From: Fluviispira multicolorata
GTDB lineage: Bacteria > Bdellovibrionota_B > Oligoflexia > Silvanigrellales > Silvanigrellaceae
NCBI RefSeq assembly: GCF_009208585.1
Contig: NZ_WFLN01000010.1
Location: forward strand, 1 to 64,000
DNA: 64,000 nt
Direction: 5' to 3'
Shown: piece after piece, positions 8,515 to 17,700 of the stretch
Numbering within the stretch: the stretch's first letter is position 1
How the letters are laid out: each line of letters begins with the position of its first letter
Position numbers and translations under genes: made by a program
The notes under the pieces: model-generated
What the model was told of the DNA's origin: nothing
The model's input: the letters and a program-made list of their open reading frames with translations, nothing else
Database searches by the model: none

Positions 8515-9528
8515 TTATTTAAACTGAGTTGCTTGACCTACATTGCCATCAAGATTTTTAACTTTTAATTTATCAAGCCATTTTCTGGTGCTCTCAGGAA
8601 TTTCTTTAATTTCATTGTTTTGTAGGATTACAACTTCAAGAGATTTCATTTTCGTAAGAAATTCAGGAATCTCTTTAATTTTATTTTGACCTAAATTTAA
8701 ACTTTTTAAATTCTTTAACCATTTAATACTAGGAGGGATTTCTGTTAAGTCATTCATAGAAAGATCTAGGAATTCAAGTTTATCAAGATTAGACAAGTCA
8801 GGAATGTCAACACCTTTCATATTTGAAGCCGTAAGTTCTTTAAGGTTGATGAGAGCTGTGATTGGAGAGAGAGTTGTAATCTGAACTGGTTTACCATCTC
8901 TATCTTTAAAATCAGATAAATTTAAAGTCTCCATATCCTTTGAAGCATGATTCTTTAAATTCAGAGATAAGCCATTTAAATTATTCAAATATTGTTCACT
9001 ATGTAACCACTCACCAATAGTATGATTAAAACTTACATCCAAACGATTGTCTTGCAATTTTGCTTTACTTGATTTTAATTTATAAGAACAAGTGATTTGC
9101 TTTGGCAATTTAATATTATAATATGGATTGTTTTTTAATATTTCAATTGCATTTTGACTTTCATTTATTTTTAATGCAAAAGCATCACAAAATTTTGGTT
9201 GTTTTTTAGAATCATAAGCTTCTATGCTAAGACTTTTTTGACTTTTATTATTTTCTGCAACCTTAAAGGCAATAGCTGCAACTGGAGATGAATCACCGTA
9301 CTCAAAACTAATCCCAGCAAAAGTTTTAACTTTTTCACCTTTGTTATTTTTTATTTCAGCAACTCTGAGTTCATTATCCATTAAATATATCAGTGGTGTA
9401 TTAAAGTGTGCTCCCTGATTTTGATATGTAACTTTTTTTTCATCTTCTACTCTATCATTTAGACCACAGCCCACTGCAGTTGCTAAAAGAAATGAAGAAA
9501 CTGTTAATAGACATAATTTATTTTTCAT
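8515..9528 (-). CDS. Leucine-rich-repeat lipoprotein
   Basis: The 337-aa product begins with a lipoprotein signal peptide whose lipobox TAVGC places the lipidated Cys near residue 21. No Asp follows that Cys, so outer-membrane localisation is plausible. Residues of about 30-210 have no recognised fold. Residues of about 225-320 contain four or five leucine-rich repeats of about 23 residues, for example LKNLKSLNLGQNKIKEIPEF and LEVVILQNNEIKEIP. Such repeats usually bind proteins. The gene is monocistronic, with AAGGA before the ATG and a shared terminator behind it. Confidence 0.85.
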   Translation of the reverse strand: MKNKLCLLTVSSFLLATAVGCGLNDRVEDEKKVTYQNQGAHFNTPLIYLMDNELRVAEIKNNKGEKVKTFAGISFEYGDSSPVAAIAFKVAENNKSQKSLSIEAYDSKKQPKFCDAFALKINESQNAIEILKNNPYYNIKLPKQITCSYKLKSSKAKLQDNRLDVSFNHTIGEWLHSEQYLNNLNGLSLNLKNHASKDMETLNLSDFKDRDGKPVQITTLSPITALINLKELTASNMKGVDIPDLSNLDKLEFLDLSMNDLTEIPPSIKWLKNLKSLNLGQNKIKEIPEFLTKMKSLEVVILQNNEIKEIPESTRKWLDKLKVKNLDGNVGQATQFK

Positions 9529-9838
9529 TTTTTATTCCTTATGAAAATTATTTCTAAAAAAAAACGTAACAACCAAATATAAAGCATATTATTTTATAAA
9601 TATCAATTTATTTTACGTTAATTATTTTTTGCTATGAAAAAGTATAATAATTTATTTATATTGCGCTTAAAATTACAAATTTTTGGTAAGCTATATATAA
9701 TACTAAACAATTGTCATCTAAACAAAACGCATTTAAATTAAGCATTGTTTATTTAAGTAAGAATCAAAAAAAAGAAGAATGCATAAAAATAAGCATTCTT
9801 CTTTTTAGAAAAAATAAAAATCAGCGCAATTTTTAAAA
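9529..9838. other. 310-bp AT-rich intergenic region
   Basis: No reading frame is convincing here. It should hold the promoter of the leftward lipoprotein gene, but no hexamer pair stands out from the AT-rich background. The only clear element is the 14-bp hairpin at 9769-9806, listed separately. Confidence 0.5.
9769..9806 (-). terminator. Intrinsic terminator of the ABC-F gene
   Basis: A perfect 14-bp stem (9769-9782 with 9793-9806) encloses a 10-base loop. On the minus strand it ends in a U-rich run, and it lies 33 bases beyond the stop codon of the ABC-F gene, so it most likely ends that transcript. Confidence 0.85.
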
Positions 9839-11788
9839 TTATTTAATTGCGTTTAACTGCTCTTCTATTTCCAGCCATTCTTCTTCTGCATGGGAAAGTT
9901 GGAGTTTAAGGTCTTCGTGGCTTTTATTTAATTCTGCAAGACGTAAATAATCAGAATGATCGACAGCCTCCATTAAAGTTTCTATATCTTTTACTTTTAA
10001 AGCTAACTGAGAAATATCAAAATCAATTTTCTCTTTTATTTTTTCGAGTCTTTGCTTTTCTTTTCTATGTTCTTGTTGTTGTTCACGGGAAATTTCAGCA
10101 GGTTTTAGTTGAATAGGCTTCGTATATTCATCTGAAATTTTTGCAATTTCTAAACTTTTATCTGGACTTAAAATATCAGGAAATCCAGACAATGGAGCAA
10201 GCCTTTCATAATCCTCAAGCTTTCCTTCAAACAAAGCAAAGCGTCCATCGTTTGTCATAGCAAACACATGTGTACAAATAGAGTCTATGAAATTTCGGTC
10301 ATGACTTACAAAAAGAACAGTTCCATCATATTCATCAATAGCTTGCGCTAAAATTTCTGCACTTGACATATCTAAGTGGTTTGTTGGCTCGTCTAACAAA
10401 AGAAAATTTGCTTCTTGCAATAATAAGCACGCTAAACCTACACGACTTTTTTCTCCTCCAGATAAAACTTTAACTGGTTTAAAAACATCGTCTCTTTTAA
10501 ATAAAAAACTACCCAATAGACTGCGTGCGCGTCTTTCAGAAACATTCCCAGAACTGCGCATGACATTTTCTAAAACTGTTAGTTTTTCATCAAGAACATC
10601 TAACTGATCTTGCGCAAAAAATGCTAAAGAAACATTGTGCCCCAATTCAAAATTACCGTCGAAAGGACGAATAATAGATGAAATAGTTTTTAATAATGTT
10701 GATTTTCCAATTCCATTTGGACCAATGATAGCAATTTTCTGTCCACGTGCCACTTTAAGATGAATGTCTTTCGACAAAACAGATTCGTAGCCAATGCTTA
10801 ACTTTTCAACAGTTAAAACTTCTCGTCCACTTGCAATTGCTTTTGGCAATGAAAAAGAAATTTCATCTACCGCATTATCAAGATCAAATGTGCCTTCAAG
10901 CTCTTTCATACGTGCTAGCATTTTAACACGACTTTGCGCTTGTTTTGCTTTTGATGCTTTTGCTTTAAATCTGTCAACAAAGCGCTGCACTTCTTCCATT
11001 CTTTTTTTCAAACGATCTGCTTGTGCCGCTTCAAGTTCTAAGCGGTGTTCACGTTGCTCTAAAAAGGAATCAAAATTACCTTTATAGGGAGTAAGCTTTC
11101 CATTGTTTAAATGTAAAGTAACAGTTGACAGTCTATTTAACAAAGATCTGTCATGTGAAACAAATAAAAGCGTCCCTTGAAAACTTTGCAAAAACTTTTC
11201 AACCCAAATTAAACTTGGTAAGTCTAAATGGTTAGTGGGTTCGTCTAACACTAAAAAATCGGGATCATTTAAAAACACACGCGCCAATTCGAGACGCATT
11301 CTCCATCCACCGGACAGCTCCTTAGGATTTTTTATAAACTGAAAATCTCGGAACCCAAGTCCTAGCAGAATTCCTTTCGCTCTGGCTTCAAGTGCATAGC
11401 CTCCCGCTTCACGAAAATCATTTTCAATTTTTTCATATTTTTTATGCACTTCTTCGCTATAATTATTCTCCATTTGTTCAAGAATATTATCAAGAAGTCT
11501 CTTTAATTCACGTAATTTAATAGCCCCATCAACACACTCTTCAAGCAATGTTGGTTTGGGATTTGCATTGGGCTCCTGCGGCAAATAGCCTAAATTTACT
11601 TTAGCAGGTTTAACTATTTGTCCTGTATCTGCCTCATCAATTCCACAAATAATATTTAATAAAGTTGACTTTCCTGCACCGTTTGGCCCAACAAGAGCGA
11701 CTCTTTCGGCTTCTGGAAAATGATAAGTTGTATTTTGGAATAATACTTTTGCAGCATATGCTTTGCATAAATTCTCGATCCGAATCAT
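9839..11788 (-). CDS. ABC-F family ATPase (YheS/Uup-like), ribosome-associated
   Basis: The 649-aa soluble protein has two ABC cassettes and no membrane domain. The first has Walker A GPNGAGKSTLL and signature LSGGW with VLDEPTNHLD; the second has GPNGIGKSTLL and LSGGEKSR with LLDEPTNHLD. Both have VSHDR switch histidines. A charged linker lies between the cassettes and a coiled coil at the C-terminus (about 560-645), as in YheS and Uup. ABC-F proteins act on the ribosome E site as translation factors or in antibiotic protection. The gene follows the hydrolase gene by 26 bases and is probably in an operon with it. A strong hairpin terminator follows. Confidence 0.9.
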   Translation of the reverse strand: MIRIENLCKAYAAKVLFQNTTYHFPEAERVALVGPNGAGKSTLLNIICGIDEADTGQIVKPAKVNLGYLPQEPNANPKPTLLEECVDGAIKLRELKRLLDNILEQMENNYSEEVHKKYEKIENDFREAGGYALEARAKGILLGLGFRDFQFIKNPKELSGGWRMRLELARVFLNDPDFLVLDEPTNHLDLPSLIWVEKFLQSFQGTLLFVSHDRSLLNRLSTVTLHLNNGKLTPYKGNFDSFLEQREHRLELEAAQADRLKKRMEEVQRFVDRFKAKASKAKQAQSRVKMLARMKELEGTFDLDNAVDEISFSLPKAIASGREVLTVEKLSIGYESVLSKDIHLKVARGQKIAIIGPNGIGKSTLLKTISSIIRPFDGNFELGHNVSLAFFAQDQLDVLDEKLTVLENVMRSSGNVSERRARSLLGSFLFKRDDVFKPVKVLSGGEKSRVGLACLLLQEANFLLLDEPTNHLDMSSAEILAQAIDEYDGTVLFVSHDRNFIDSICTHVFAMTNDGRFALFEGKLEDYERLAPLSGFPDILSPDKSLEIAKISDEYTKPIQLKPAEISREQQQEHRKEKQRLEKIKEKIDFDISQLALKVKDIETLMEAVDHSDYLRLAELNKSHEDLKLQLSHAEEEWLEIEEQLNAIK

Positions 11789-11814
11789 TAATTAAGTTCC
11801 ATTTCTTTCTTTGC

Positions 11815-12696
11815 TCAACCACTTTTTTCAATCCAGTTTAATAGATCTGATATTGCTTGAGATCGACATTGTTCAGTTTCGTTAAATATCTCATGGCCCG
11901 CACCTTCAATGATTTTGAAAGAACTGCCAATATGAGAAAAATAGGGCACACATTTTTTTGTCACTTCAATTTTTACTAATTTATCATCAGCAGCGGCAAC
12001 AACCGTAACAGGTGCACGAATAAGTCTAATTGCTTGGACAATTTTTTTCTCATCAAGAGCTCCAAGGAAAGTATTTCCCATCCTTGCCGTTATATGTGTT
12101 AAAATCAAATGATCATGTCGTGCCGCCTCATTATTATCAGGATTATTTGATAAAGTATCTGGTTTTATGCCAATAGGTGCAACCAAATTAGGAAGATATT
12201 TTGCCACTTTTGTTGCAAGAAATCTTTTCCAAACAGGTATATTTTGCTTAACACCATAACAGGGAGAACTCAAAAAAAGTGGAGGACAAGAATCGGCCAA
12301 ATGCGCTGCAGCATACGTTGCAAGCAACGAACCAAAACTGTGTCCAAATAAACCAAAAAAAGAATTTTTTTGTCTAGTCAAACCAAGAATTTCTTTAACA
12401 TGATTTGTCATAAAAATCACGTCTAAAACCATGGCATGAAGATTTTCCGCATCCCCTCTAGCTGGCCCCGATTTACCATGCCCTCTGATATCAAAAATTG
12501 CAAAGGCAAGATTTTTCGAGCAGACAGCTCTTGCGACATGCGCATATCGCCCACTGTGTTCACCAAAACCGTGAACGGCAAGAACGACTCCCTCAAGTTT
12601 TGACTCTCTCTGATCTTTTTTTGCAGGAGTATAAACACGAAAAAAGAGTTCATTTCCATCGAAACTTCTTATATTTTCTGCACGTTCTTGAAACAT
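11815..12696 (-). CDS. Alpha/beta hydrolase, monoacylglycerol lipase/lysophospholipase type
   Basis: The 293-aa product is a Hydrolase_4 (serine aminopeptidase S33-like) protein. The oxyanion-hole motif AVHGFGEHSGRY lies near residue 45, the next motif is FDIRGHGKS, the nucleophile elbow is FGHSFGS, the acid is in AAADDKLV, and the histidine is in EGAGHEIFNE. Substrates of close relatives are monoacylglycerols or lysophospholipids; the real substrate is unknown. The ATG at 12696 is chosen because AGGGAG precedes it; an in-frame TTG at 12717 lacks a site. No signal peptide is seen, so it should be cytoplasmic. Confidence 0.85.
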   Translation of the reverse strand: MFQERAENIRSFDGNELFFRVYTPAKKDQRESKLEGVVLAVHGFGEHSGRYAHVARAVCSKNLAFAIFDIRGHGKSGPARGDAENLHAMVLDVIFMTNHVKEILGLTRQKNSFFGLFGHSFGSLLATYAAAHLADSCPPLFLSSPCYGVKQNIPVWKRFLATKVAKYLPNLVAPIGIKPDTLSNNPDNNEAARHDHLILTHITARMGNTFLGALDEKKIVQAIRLIRAPVTVVAAADDKLVKIEVTKKCVPYFSHIGSSFKIIEGAGHEIFNETEQCRSQAISDLLNWIEKSG

Positions 12697-12831
12697 AATC
12701 AAAACTCCCTGCTTCAAAATTTCCTATGGTTATTCAGATACCTGCAATGTTTTCATACAACATTCACACTAAAACAAATTAACCTGCAAGAAGAAATAGA
12801 AATATTTTGACCTCTAAGAAGGAGAAAGACT

Positions 12832-13617
12832 ATGCTTCGCAGTTTAAATACCGCTGCAACAGGTATGGATTCCCAACAAAGATTGATAGACACGCTTTCA
12901 AACAATATGGCCAACGTCAATACAATCGGTTTTAAAGGAAGCAAAGCTTATTTCCATGATCTTCTTTACCAAAATATACGCGCACCAGGTTTACAAACAA
13001 CCACAGGAACGATTGCTCCCAGTGGAATTCAAATTGGTAATGGGTCAAAGCTTGTATCTGTAGAAAAGTCATTTGACGAAGGAGCAATTAAAATCACCAA
13101 TAAAGATACAGACATGGCTATTATGGGCAAAGGTTTTTTTAGGATTCAACTTCCGGATGGGAACATTGCATATACAAGGGATGGAACATTTCGCAGAAGT
13201 GCGGATGGAAGAATTGTAACTTCTGAAGGGTTGCCTTTGTTACCTGAAATTGTTGTTCCTTCAAATACGCTGCATTTGAGGATAGCCATTGATGGAGTTG
13301 TGACAGCCAAAGTCAGTGGAGAATATGAACCAAGAAATTTAGGGCAAATTCAACTGGCAAATTTTATAAACCCAGCTGGATTAAACTCAATGGGGCGAAA
13401 TTTATACACAGCAACACCAGCATCTGGCGAAGCCATTGTTTCAATCCCCGGCGAAAATGGTGTTGGTACCATTGATCAAGGAGAACTCGAAACAAGTAAC
13501 GTAAATATTGTAGAAGAAATGGTACAATTGATTGTAGGACAAAGAGCCTATGAGTTAAATAGTAAAGTTATTAAAACTGGCGATGAAATGTTAGCATCTA
13601 CAAATCAAATGAAATAA
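12832..13617 (+). CDS. flgG: Flagellar distal rod protein FlgG
   Basis: The 261-aa product forms the distal rod inside the P and L rings. The N-terminal heptad region starts SLNTAATGMDSQQRLIDTLS, followed by NNMANVNTIGFKGS, and the C-terminal helix contains NVNIVEEMVQLIVGQRAYE. Both are hallmarks of rod/hook proteins, and the length is usual for FlgG. AAGGAG lies 7 bases before the ATG. It heads a run in the conserved order flgG-flgA-flgH-flgI-flgJ; flgF is not next to it upstream. Confidence 0.95.
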   Translation: MLRSLNTAATGMDSQQRLIDTLSNNMANVNTIGFKGSKAYFHDLLYQNIRAPGLQTTTGTIAPSGIQIGNGSKLVSVEKSFDEGAIKITNKDTDMAIMGKGFFRIQLPDGNIAYTRDGTFRRSADGRIVTSEGLPLLPEIVVPSNTLHLRIAIDGVVTAKVSGEYEPRNLGQIQLANFINPAGLNSMGRNLYTATPASGEAIVSIPGENGVGTIDQGELETSNVNIVEEMVQLIVGQRAYELNSKVIKTGDEMLASTNQMK

Positions 13618-13629
13618 ATAAGGTGATTC

Positions 13630-14424
13630 ATGATTTCTGTACCTCCTCAAATCTATGTTGAATATAAAAACCTAGCTCATGAGCAAATAATGGCAGAAAT
13701 TCAAAAAGATTTAATTGTGCAAGTATTAAAAAAAAATGGCTATGAAGAAAGTATTATAATTGAAAATCAGTTACAAAAAAATCCAAGTGATAAAGACATT
13801 ATTTTAAATGTAAATTGTCTTCAATGTCATATTTCTGGAACAGATCTGAATGAGATTATTTATCCATCTATCAGAAAATCAATAAAAAAAAATGACTATA
13901 CTGTTGAATATTCATTTGATGTGAGTTCTACAAACTTAAAAAACTCCGTTTGGAAAATTGAAGTAACAGATAAAAAATTAATCTACTTTATTTCAGCAAA
14001 ACAAGGCATTATCCTGAATTCTATTTTAAATTCACAAAATACTGAAATAAAAACATGTATAACAGGTGATGATAAATGTATGCCTAGAATCTCTTTTGCT
14101 TCCGCACAAGAAGCAATGGATCAATTAAAATTATTTCTAAATAAAAAAACAAATAAGGACTTAAAACCTGGGCAAGAAATCGATGGAAAAAACTTATCTC
14201 AAGAGATCTTCGTACATACAGGAGAAAAAACACGTATTACATACAAACCCACACAGGCTCTCACCATTCAAACATTTGGAAAATCACTTTCAAACGGTGG
14301 ACTAGGAGAAATAATTCGTGTTCAAATAAACGACTGGTTTGAGAAAAGCTCTGCTTTTCGCCCTACAGGGATCATTGAAGGAACAGTGATTGCGCCAGGT
14401 GAGGTTGAATATGCAATCAAATAA
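13630..14424 (+). CDS. flgA: P-ring assembly chaperone FlgA without a visible signal peptide
   Basis: The C-terminal 110 residues form the SAF/FlgA domain: LKPGQEIDGKNL, then TGEKTRITYKP, QTFGKSLSNGGLGEIIRVQ and a final GIIEGTVIAPGEVEYAI. FlgA is normally a periplasmic chaperone for FlgI. This 264-aa protein begins MISVPPQIYVEYKNLAHEQ with no basic-hydrophobic signal. A TGA lies just two codons upstream in the same frame, so the N-terminus cannot be extended. Position between flgG and flgH supports the name. Export may use another route, or the start may have been altered by a frame error. Confidence 0.85.
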   Translation: MISVPPQIYVEYKNLAHEQIMAEIQKDLIVQVLKKNGYEESIIIENQLQKNPSDKDIILNVNCLQCHISGTDLNEIIYPSIRKSIKKNDYTVEYSFDVSSTNLKNSVWKIEVTDKKLIYFISAKQGIILNSILNSQNTEIKTCITGDDKCMPRISFASAQEAMDQLKLFLNKKTNKDLKPGQEIDGKNLSQEIFVHTGEKTRITYKPTQALTIQTFGKSLSNGGLGEIIRVQINDWFEKSSAFRPTGIIEGTVIAPGEVEYAIK

Positions 14425-15682
14425 CAAATATGCAAAAATAATTAAAGATCTCGATTCCATCTGCTTAAATGAAGAAGAGGGATATACCGAAACTTTACAA
14501 ATAAAAGCAAACCAAGAAAAAAAGGTTAATGCTAAAAAAAGAGTTCATAGAAAACCTGAGCATGAAGTTAAAAACTCATCGAGTGATAGCAATGTTTGGT
14601 TTTCAACAATTGATAAATATTTAAGTTCAGTTGAATATGCCTTTGACAAAGGTAACAGCACTAGTAAAAAAGTTTCGACAGCATTCGACAATATTCCTGA
14701 ACCTACATCTAAAAAATTTGTTTTACGACTCACATTTCTTTTTGTAATTATTGCACTGATTATATTTTTTTCTAGCTGCACTCCCACTTTTAATGCCTCT
14801 GCTCAGAATTTCACTCCACGTCCTCTAGTTGGAAATTTAAATGACCCGCAAAGTGACAGCTTAGAAAAAAAAATTGAACGAAATAACTCAACAGAAAATC
14901 CACGTAACCAAGAACAGTTATTTATTAAGAGAGAAAATTTATCTATCAAATCGAGAGAGGCGGGATCGACCTCAGGAAGCATATGGGCTGATTCAATGCA
15001 GCCTAAATCTCTTGCCACCGATTTTCAGCCAGCTCACGTCGGTGAAATTATCACAGTCAATATTCCAGAAGATCTTCAATACAAACCTGATACAGCTCCT
15101 CAAGCGGGGGCTGGGGCTTCGTCTCAAAAATACGACCCCATTAAATCTATGAAATTTGAAGTGGTTGGGTTTGAACCGGGGGGGGATGTTTACTTAAGAG
15201 GAAGCAAAACCTATGTCAGTGAAACCGGAGAAACAAAAAGTCTACTCGTTATGGCTAAAATTCCTCAACGCAGTCTTAATAAATTTGAAGTCGATGCAAA
15301 AGAAATAACGCAAATTGCTGTTACTGAAAATAATAGTGGACAGGTAAGCGACTACTCTGCAGCAGGCTGGGATCTTACTGTCTCAAGAAAGCTTTCTGGC
15401 TATGCTCCTGATCTCAATACTGCAATGGCTTCTCTTGATGGACAAAAGAAAGAACTAGAAACACAAAAGAATGCTTTAAAAGAACAAGAAAAATCTCTTA
15501 AAGATGAAGCAGATAGACTTAAAAAAGATCGAAGTCGCCTCGATGCAGAAACAGCTCAAGCTAAAAAAATTCTTGAATCAGCAGTCATCATTGATGGCCC
15601 ACCGCAAGATTCTGCCGGCGGTAAAGGGAAAAGCGGTAAATCCACAGGCAATGCAGGCGCAGGCAAAGCACCCGCAAAATAA
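14411..15682 (+). CDS. flgH: Flagellar L-ring protein FlgH with long N- and C-terminal extensions
   Basis: FlgH is normally a lipoprotein of about 230 aa in the outer-membrane L ring. This one has 423 aa. Residues 1-102 are hydrophilic; then come a hydrophobic segment (103-122) and a lipobox-like FFSSC with Cys123. The FlgH core spans about 189-335, with GSIWADS, FQPAHVGEIITVNIPE, LRGSKTYV and KIPQRSLNKFEV. A coiled coil (about 340-395) and a Gly/Lys/Ala-rich tail follow. The ATG at 14411, after AGGTGAGG, overlaps flgA by 14 bases; an in-frame TTG at 14390 is less likely. The N-terminal extension must either stay in the cytoplasm or form part of an unusual signal sequence. Confidence 0.85.
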   Translation: MQSNNKYAKIIKDLDSICLNEEEGYTETLQIKANQEKKVNAKKRVHRKPEHEVKNSSSDSNVWFSTIDKYLSSVEYAFDKGNSTSKKVSTAFDNIPEPTSKKFVLRLTFLFVIIALIIFFSSCTPTFNASAQNFTPRPLVGNLNDPQSDSLEKKIERNNSTENPRNQEQLFIKRENLSIKSREAGSTSGSIWADSMQPKSLATDFQPAHVGEIITVNIPEDLQYKPDTAPQAGAGASSQKYDPIKSMKFEVVGFEPGGDVYLRGSKTYVSETGETKSLLVMAKIPQRSLNKFEVDAKEITQIAVTENNSGQVSDYSAAGWDLTVSRKLSGYAPDLNTAMASLDGQKKELETQKNALKEQEKSLKDEADRLKKDRSRLDAETAQAKKILESAVIIDGPPQDSAGGKGKSGKSTGNAGAGKAPAK

Positions 15683-15696
15683 TTTTTCACCTTGTT

Positions 15697-15703
15697 AAAG
15701 GAG
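15697..15703 (+). promoter_or_regulatory. Ribosome binding site fixing the TTG start of flgI
   Basis: AAAGGAG lies exactly 7 bases before the TTG at 15711, whose frame then gives a standard signal peptide. This strongly supports TTG as the start of flgI. Confidence 0.8.
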
Positions 15704-15710
15704 AATTCGA

Positions 15711-16787
15711 TTGAGAAATTATTTAATCTTCTTCATTTTAGGAAGCCAGATCTTTCTCATTAATTTAATTTTCCTTCAATTTAATTCACATGCTGAAGAA
15801 AGCGAACTTCCAGTCAGACTCAAAGATCTTGTTGAAGTGAGAGGAGTGAGAGGAAACTCTCTTTCAGGAATTGGACTTGTGGTTGGATTGCAAGGAACGG
15901 GTGACAGCAAAGCGAGTATTGCAACCAACAAAGCAACGTCAACAGTCTTTACCCGCCTTGGAATGACTGTGGCACCAACAGAAGTCATCACAAAAAATAT
16001 TGCAATAGTTGTTGTTACTGCTGTGTTACCCGCTTTTGCACGCATTGGCGATAAACTCGACATACGTATTTCAAGTATTGGTGATGCACAAAGTTTAGAA
16101 GGAGGCACGCTTTTATTGACTACATTAACTGCTGTCGATGGACAAGTTTATGCGACAGCGCAAGGGACTATAAGCCAAGGCACATCTATGGCGGGAGCTG
16201 AAGGCGGAGCAGGCCAAGCAGCACGCAGCTCAACCCCTAAAACTGTTTCTTTAACAAATACTGGCATTGTCGAAAAAGAATTTCTTTCTACATTTATTAG
16301 CAATAATAACATTGAATTAAGTTTAAGAAGTGCTGACTTTACAACAGCAAATCGCGTAGCAAAAGCTCTTAATGAATATTTTGGAGAATTTATCGCAGAT
16401 CCAATTAATGCAGGACTTATTTCGGTAAAAATTCCAAATAAAGTCACACGAAACAATCCAAGCTTTAATCCTGTTGCTTTTATGTCAATATTAGAACAAA
16501 TAAAAGTCACTCCCGACTCTGTTGCTATTGTTGTCATTAATGAAAGGACGGGAACAATAATTTCTGGTAATAATGTCATTATTGAGCCTGTAGCAATCAG
16601 TCATGGCAGATTAGAAATTCAAGTTGAAAAGAAAACAGCAAAAGTTGGTGAAATTTCCGCTACCACTTCGGTTGCTGATCTTGTTCGGGCACTTAACAAT
16701 TTAGGTGCAGGACCTAAAGATATCGTATCAATAATGCAAACATTAGAAATAGCAAAAGCAATTAAAGCACAAATTAAACTTATGTAA
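15711..16787 (+). CDS. flgI: Flagellar P-ring protein FlgI
   Basis: The 358-aa periplasmic P-ring subunit has a signal peptide ending near NSHAEE and then the family motifs VRLKDLVEVRGVRGNSLSG, GIGLVVGLQGTGDS and SSIGDAQSLEGGTLLLTTL, with a C-terminal LVRALNNLGAGPKDIVSIMQ. Length is normal for the family. Translation starts at TTG, set by a strong AAAGGAG site. Twenty-eight bases separate it from flgH and 17 from flgJ, consistent with one operon. It should depend on the upstream FlgA for assembly. Confidence 0.95.
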   Translation: MRNYLIFFILGSQIFLINLIFLQFNSHAEESELPVRLKDLVEVRGVRGNSLSGIGLVVGLQGTGDSKASIATNKATSTVFTRLGMTVAPTEVITKNIAIVVVTAVLPAFARIGDKLDIRISSIGDAQSLEGGTLLLTTLTAVDGQVYATAQGTISQGTSMAGAEGGAGQAARSSTPKTVSLTNTGIVEKEFLSTFISNNNIELSLRSADFTTANRVAKALNEYFGEFIADPINAGLISVKIPNKVTRNNPSFNPVAFMSILEQIKVTPDSVAIVVINERTGTIISGNNVIIEPVAISHGRLEIQVEKKTAKVGEISATTSVADLVRALNNLGAGPKDIVSIMQTLEIAKAIKAQIKLM

Positions 16788-16804
16788 TAAGTGAGGAACT
16801 GACA

Positions 16805-17299
16805 ATGAGAATTGGTTCACTTGATGTTTTGCAAAAAGTTAAAAATAATTCTGAATTAAATACAGATAACAAAAATGACGAGCCTTCACAGACTGTAAAA
16901 AATTTATCAAAAAAAGATCAAAAGTTAAAAGAAGCAGAAAACGTCGCAAAAGAATTTGAAACACTCTATATCGATATGATGATAAAAAGCATGCGGCAAT
17001 CTGCAAAACCAGAAGAAGAAAGCAATGCACACGATATTTTTCAAGGAATGCTAGACGGCGAATATGCAAAGGTCATGGCTGACTCACAAAGTTTTGGAAT
17101 AAGAGATTTAATTTTAAATTGGATGAAAGAAAATGATCCTGAATTAAATTCAAATGTAAAGTTAGCTAACGATAAAGAAGGAATTGCTAATAGTAAAAAA
17201 GAATTAAACAAAGCATCAGATATAATACAAAAAATGAAAAATGATTCATATATGTCAAAAATGGCGATTGAACAGTATAAAATGGAATTAGGAAAATAA
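16805..17299 (+). CDS. flgJ: Rod-binding protein, FlgJ N-terminal type
   Basis: The 164-aa product contains the rod-binding domain: EFETLYIDMMIKSMRQS near residue 54, then AHDIFQGMLDGEYAKVMAD. The C-terminal muramidase domain of enterobacterial FlgJ is absent, as in many other bacteria where a separate hydrolase cuts peptidoglycan. The C-terminal part is rich in Lys and Asn and is of unknown role. The spacing to flgI and GTGAGG before the ATG point to the last gene of the flagellar operon. Confidence 0.9.
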   Translation: MRIGSLDVLQKVKNNSELNTDNKNDEPSQTVKNLSKKDQKLKEAENVAKEFETLYIDMMIKSMRQSAKPEEESNAHDIFQGMLDGEYAKVMADSQSFGIRDLILNWMKENDPELNSNVKLANDKEGIANSKKELNKASDIIQKMKNDSYMSKMAIEQYKMELGK

Positions 17300-17328
17300 A
17301 TGACAATAGACAATCAAATATAATCTAA

Positions 17329-17700
17329 TTAAAATTCATCTGGCAAATAGATTTCCTCTCCATTTGCCATAACAGTGATAGTCACATTTCCTTTTCTAAA
17401 TATCTTTGTACCATCATCTCTTACTTCAAGTAATACTCTATTTTGCGGATTTTTTAACCATGTAACATATTCTACAGGCCGCAATTCTCGAACTATCATT
17501 TCTTCATTTATTTGATCTTTATCTGTTTTTTTCGAATATTTTTGTTTAAGTTGTGATGAAGAATTTTTTTCAATTTTTGTTACTTCTTTCTCATCATTAC
17601 TTGTAATATGAAATTTATCATTTTTATTAAAAAAATTATATGTCAAATAAGATATCAAACTGAATCCAAAAACATAAATAGGTAAGTATTTTCTTTTCAT
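17329..17700 (-). CDS. Small single-pass membrane or secreted protein of unknown function
   Basis: No family is recognised. The 123-aa product has a basic start (MKRKYLP), one hydrophobic segment (about residues 5-22), a charged Lys/Asp/Glu middle, and a C-terminal strand-rich part (about 75-123) ending YLPDEF. It is probably anchored in the inner membrane with the rest in the periplasm. The ATG overlaps the stop of the upstream gene as ATGA, so the two genes are translationally coupled. The C-terminal part could form a small beta domain. Confidence 0.65.
   Translation of the reverse strand: MKRKYLPIYVFGFSLISYLTYNFFNKNDKFHITSNDEKEVTKIEKNSSSQLKQKYSKKTDKDQINEEMIVRELRPVEYVTWLKNPQNRVLLEVRDDGTKIFRKGNVTITVMANGEEIYLPDEF

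Noticed and set aside
16148..16579. A 143-codon open frame on the minus strand
   Set aside because: It lies wholly inside flgI, whose product is unmistakable; there is no ribosome site or recognisable motif.
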